NCBI GenBank assembly: GCA_946481615.1
Contig: CAMLOR010000227.1
Location: 1-5,668 of the forward strand
DNA: 5,668 nt
From: an uncultured Aquimonas sp.
Lineage (GTDB): Bacteria > Pseudomonadota > Gammaproteobacteria > Xanthomonadales > Xanthomonadaceae
Direction of reading: 5' to 3'
In this document: positions 4,700-5,668 of the stretch, one piece after another
Numbering within the stretch: the first letter of the stretch is position 1
Layout: each line of letters begins with the position of its first letter
Program-made: the position numbers and the translations under genes
The notes under the pieces: generated by a model
Seen by the model: the letters and a program-made list of their open reading frames with translations, nothing else
What the model was told of the DNA's origin: nothing
Databases searched by the model: none

Positions 4700-5533
4700 A
4701 TGCTTCGAACCCTGCTCGCCACATCGATCGCCCTTGCCGCCGCGGGCGTTACCGCCGCCGAAGCACCGGCCTGGCATACGCCGCGCGATGCCTTCCATCT
4801 GCTCGGCAACACCTGGTACGTCGGCACCGAGGCCATCACCGTGCTGCTGATCCGCGGCCCCGAGGGCGCCGTGCTGATCGACACCGGCGTTCCACAATCG
4901 GCCGAGTCGGTACTGCGCAACATCGAAGCCGCAGGCGCGAAGCCGACGGACATCGAGGTGATCCTCACCACGCACGCGCATCTGGATCATGTCGGCGCCA
5001 TCGAGCAGCTGCGGCAAGCCACTGGCGCGCGCGTGCTCGCCACCGCCGCGAGCAAGGAGCTGCTCGAGCGCGGCGGCAAGGATGATCTGCACTTCGCCAA
5101 CCGCGTCACCTACCCGCCCGCGCACGTGGACGGCGTGCTGCGGGACGGCGAGACCGTGCGCGTCGGATCGCTCGAACTCACCGCACACCTCACGCCCGCC
5201 CACACGCCGGGCAGCACTTCGTGGACATGGACGGAAACCGTCGACGGCAAGCCGGTCGCGATGGCCTACGTCGACAGCATCACCGCGCCGGGCTACGACC
5301 TCGTCGACAATTCCGACTATCCCGGCATCGTCGAGGATTTCCGCAAAGGCTTCGCGGCTATCCGCGCCCTGCCCTGCGACGTGCTGATCACGCCGCATCC
5401 GGAAGTCTCCTCCCTGTTCGAACGCACTGCGGAAGGCAGACTGCTCGACAACGCCGCGTGCAAGGCGTACGCGGATCGCGGCGAAGCCAACCTCGACAAG
5501 CAGATCGCGGAGCAGCGCACTGCTGCGGACTAG
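4700..5533 (+). CDS. Subclass B3 metallo-beta-lactamase (L1-like)
   Basis: A 277-residue secreted di-zinc hydrolase that opens beta-lactam rings in the periplasm. Residues 1-20 are a signal peptide, probably cut after an Ala near 19-20. Zinc site 1 is H92, H94 and H168 (THAHLDH; AHTPGSTSW). Zinc site 2 is D96, H97 and H233 (TPHP). These correspond to standard H116, H118, H196, D120, H121 and H263, with the Ser221 equivalent in VDSITAPGY (S193). Long stretches recall L1: RGGKDDLHF, TYPPAHVDG, HTPGSTSWTWT, ALPCDVLITPHP. C226 and C254 match the L1 disulfide pair. The mature N-terminus is about ten residues shorter than in L1, a region involved in L1 tetramer contacts, so the quaternary state may differ. 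GTGGAGG precedes the ATG. No ampR-like regulator or mobile-element gene is seen. Some B3-fold homologues have low lactamase activity, so hydrolysis is likely but unproven. The name bla would be generic. Confidence 0.93.
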   Translation: MLRTLLATSIALAAAGVTAAEAPAWHTPRDAFHLLGNTWYVGTEAITVLLIRGPEGAVLIDTGVPQSAESVLRNIEAAGAKPTDIEVILTTHAHLDHVGAIEQLRQATGARVLATAASKELLERGGKDDLHFANRVTYPPAHVDGVLRDGETVRVGSLELTAHLTPAHTPGSTSWTWTETVDGKPVAMAYVDSITAPGYDLVDNSDYPGIVEDFRKGFAAIRALPCDVLITPHPEVSSLFERTAEGRLLDNAACKAYADRGEANLDKQIAEQRTAAD

Positions 5534-5553
5534 CCTTCTACGGTGGTGGGCGG

Positions 5554-5576
5554 AGAGCAGGTGGTTGCTGCGAGGT
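5554..5576 (+). repeat. 23-bp dispersed repeat, second copy
   Basis: Identical in sequence and orientation to 3162-3184. It sits 20 bases after the beta-lactamase stop codon and 3 bases before multi-hairpin copy C. Confidence 0.7.
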
Positions 5577-5579
5577 TTC

Positions 5580-5668
5580 GCAGGTGCTCTTGCCGGGGTG
5601 GGATGAGACGGCCGGCTGCGGCGCCCGCGCTGCGCGCGGGAAGCTGGGCTCGGCCGGGGTTTTCGATT
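5580..5668 (+). repeat. Multi-hairpin repeat element, copy C (partial, cut by window end)
   Basis: Bases 5580-5602 and 5614-5668 are exact reverse complements of 541-563 and 475-529 in copy B; only the 11 bases between differ. The outer-arm sequence, the GC-rich hairpin (CCCGCG...CGCGGG, near 5624-5640), GCTGGGCTCGG and the GGGGTTTTCG junction are all present. The three central hairpins and the closing arms should lie past the window end. It starts 46 bases after the beta-lactamase stop, in the same orientation as that gene. Confidence 0.85.

Noticed and set aside
3841..5085. Large + strand frame across the hydrolase and lactamase
   Set aside because: Very Arg/Ala/Pro-rich and out of frame with both recognised genes; an effect of high GC codon bias.

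Overview
The window is very GC-rich DNA from a Gram-negative bacterium. The best guess is a gammaproteobacterium of the Lysobacterales (Xanthomonadales: Lysobacter, Luteimonas or Stenotrophomonas relatives). This rests on recall: the metallo-beta-lactamase closely resembles L1 of Stenotrophomonas maltophilia, the small cold-shock protein has the form usual in that order, and the gaps carry palindromic repeats of the kind common there. The genus cannot be fixed from the sequence alone.

Layout. Bases 1-588 contain no credible gene. They hold a repeat zone: a multi-hairpin element on + (copy A, 1-139), a long imperfect palindrome (261-343) and a second multi-hairpin element on - (copy B, 358-563). 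Then come tcdA (-, 589-1380) and, divergent from it across 50 bp, a two-gene unit on + with a class II cytochrome c (1431-1829) and a small outer-membrane-type lipoprotein (1841-2260). The lipoprotein converges on a pirin gene (-, 2254-3120) with a 7-bp overlap. Next are a cspA-family gene (-, 3298-3507) with a strong terminator and a structured leader, and an alpha/beta hydrolase (-, 3710-4576). Divergent from the hydrolase is a subclass B3 metallo-beta-lactamase (+, 4700-5533). The window ends inside a third copy of the multi-hairpin element (copy C, from 5580), cut by the window edge.

The genes are mostly unrelated housekeeping or accessory functions: tRNA modification, periplasmic redox, a metal-dependent cupin, an RNA chaperone, a hydrolase and beta-lactam hydrolysis. 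Only the cytochrome-lipoprotein pair looks like an operon. No transposase, integrase, CRISPR array, tRNA or rRNA was seen. The beta-lactamase therefore looks like a resident chromosomal gene rather than a captured one.

The least explained feature is the repeat family. Its copies keep the same order of hairpins while stem sequences differ in a compensating way. Copies B and C share 55 identical bases in inverted orientation at opposite ends of the window, and both start shortly after a stop codon in the same orientation as that gene. This suggests a dispersed structured element acting at the DNA or RNA level, but its function is unknown.
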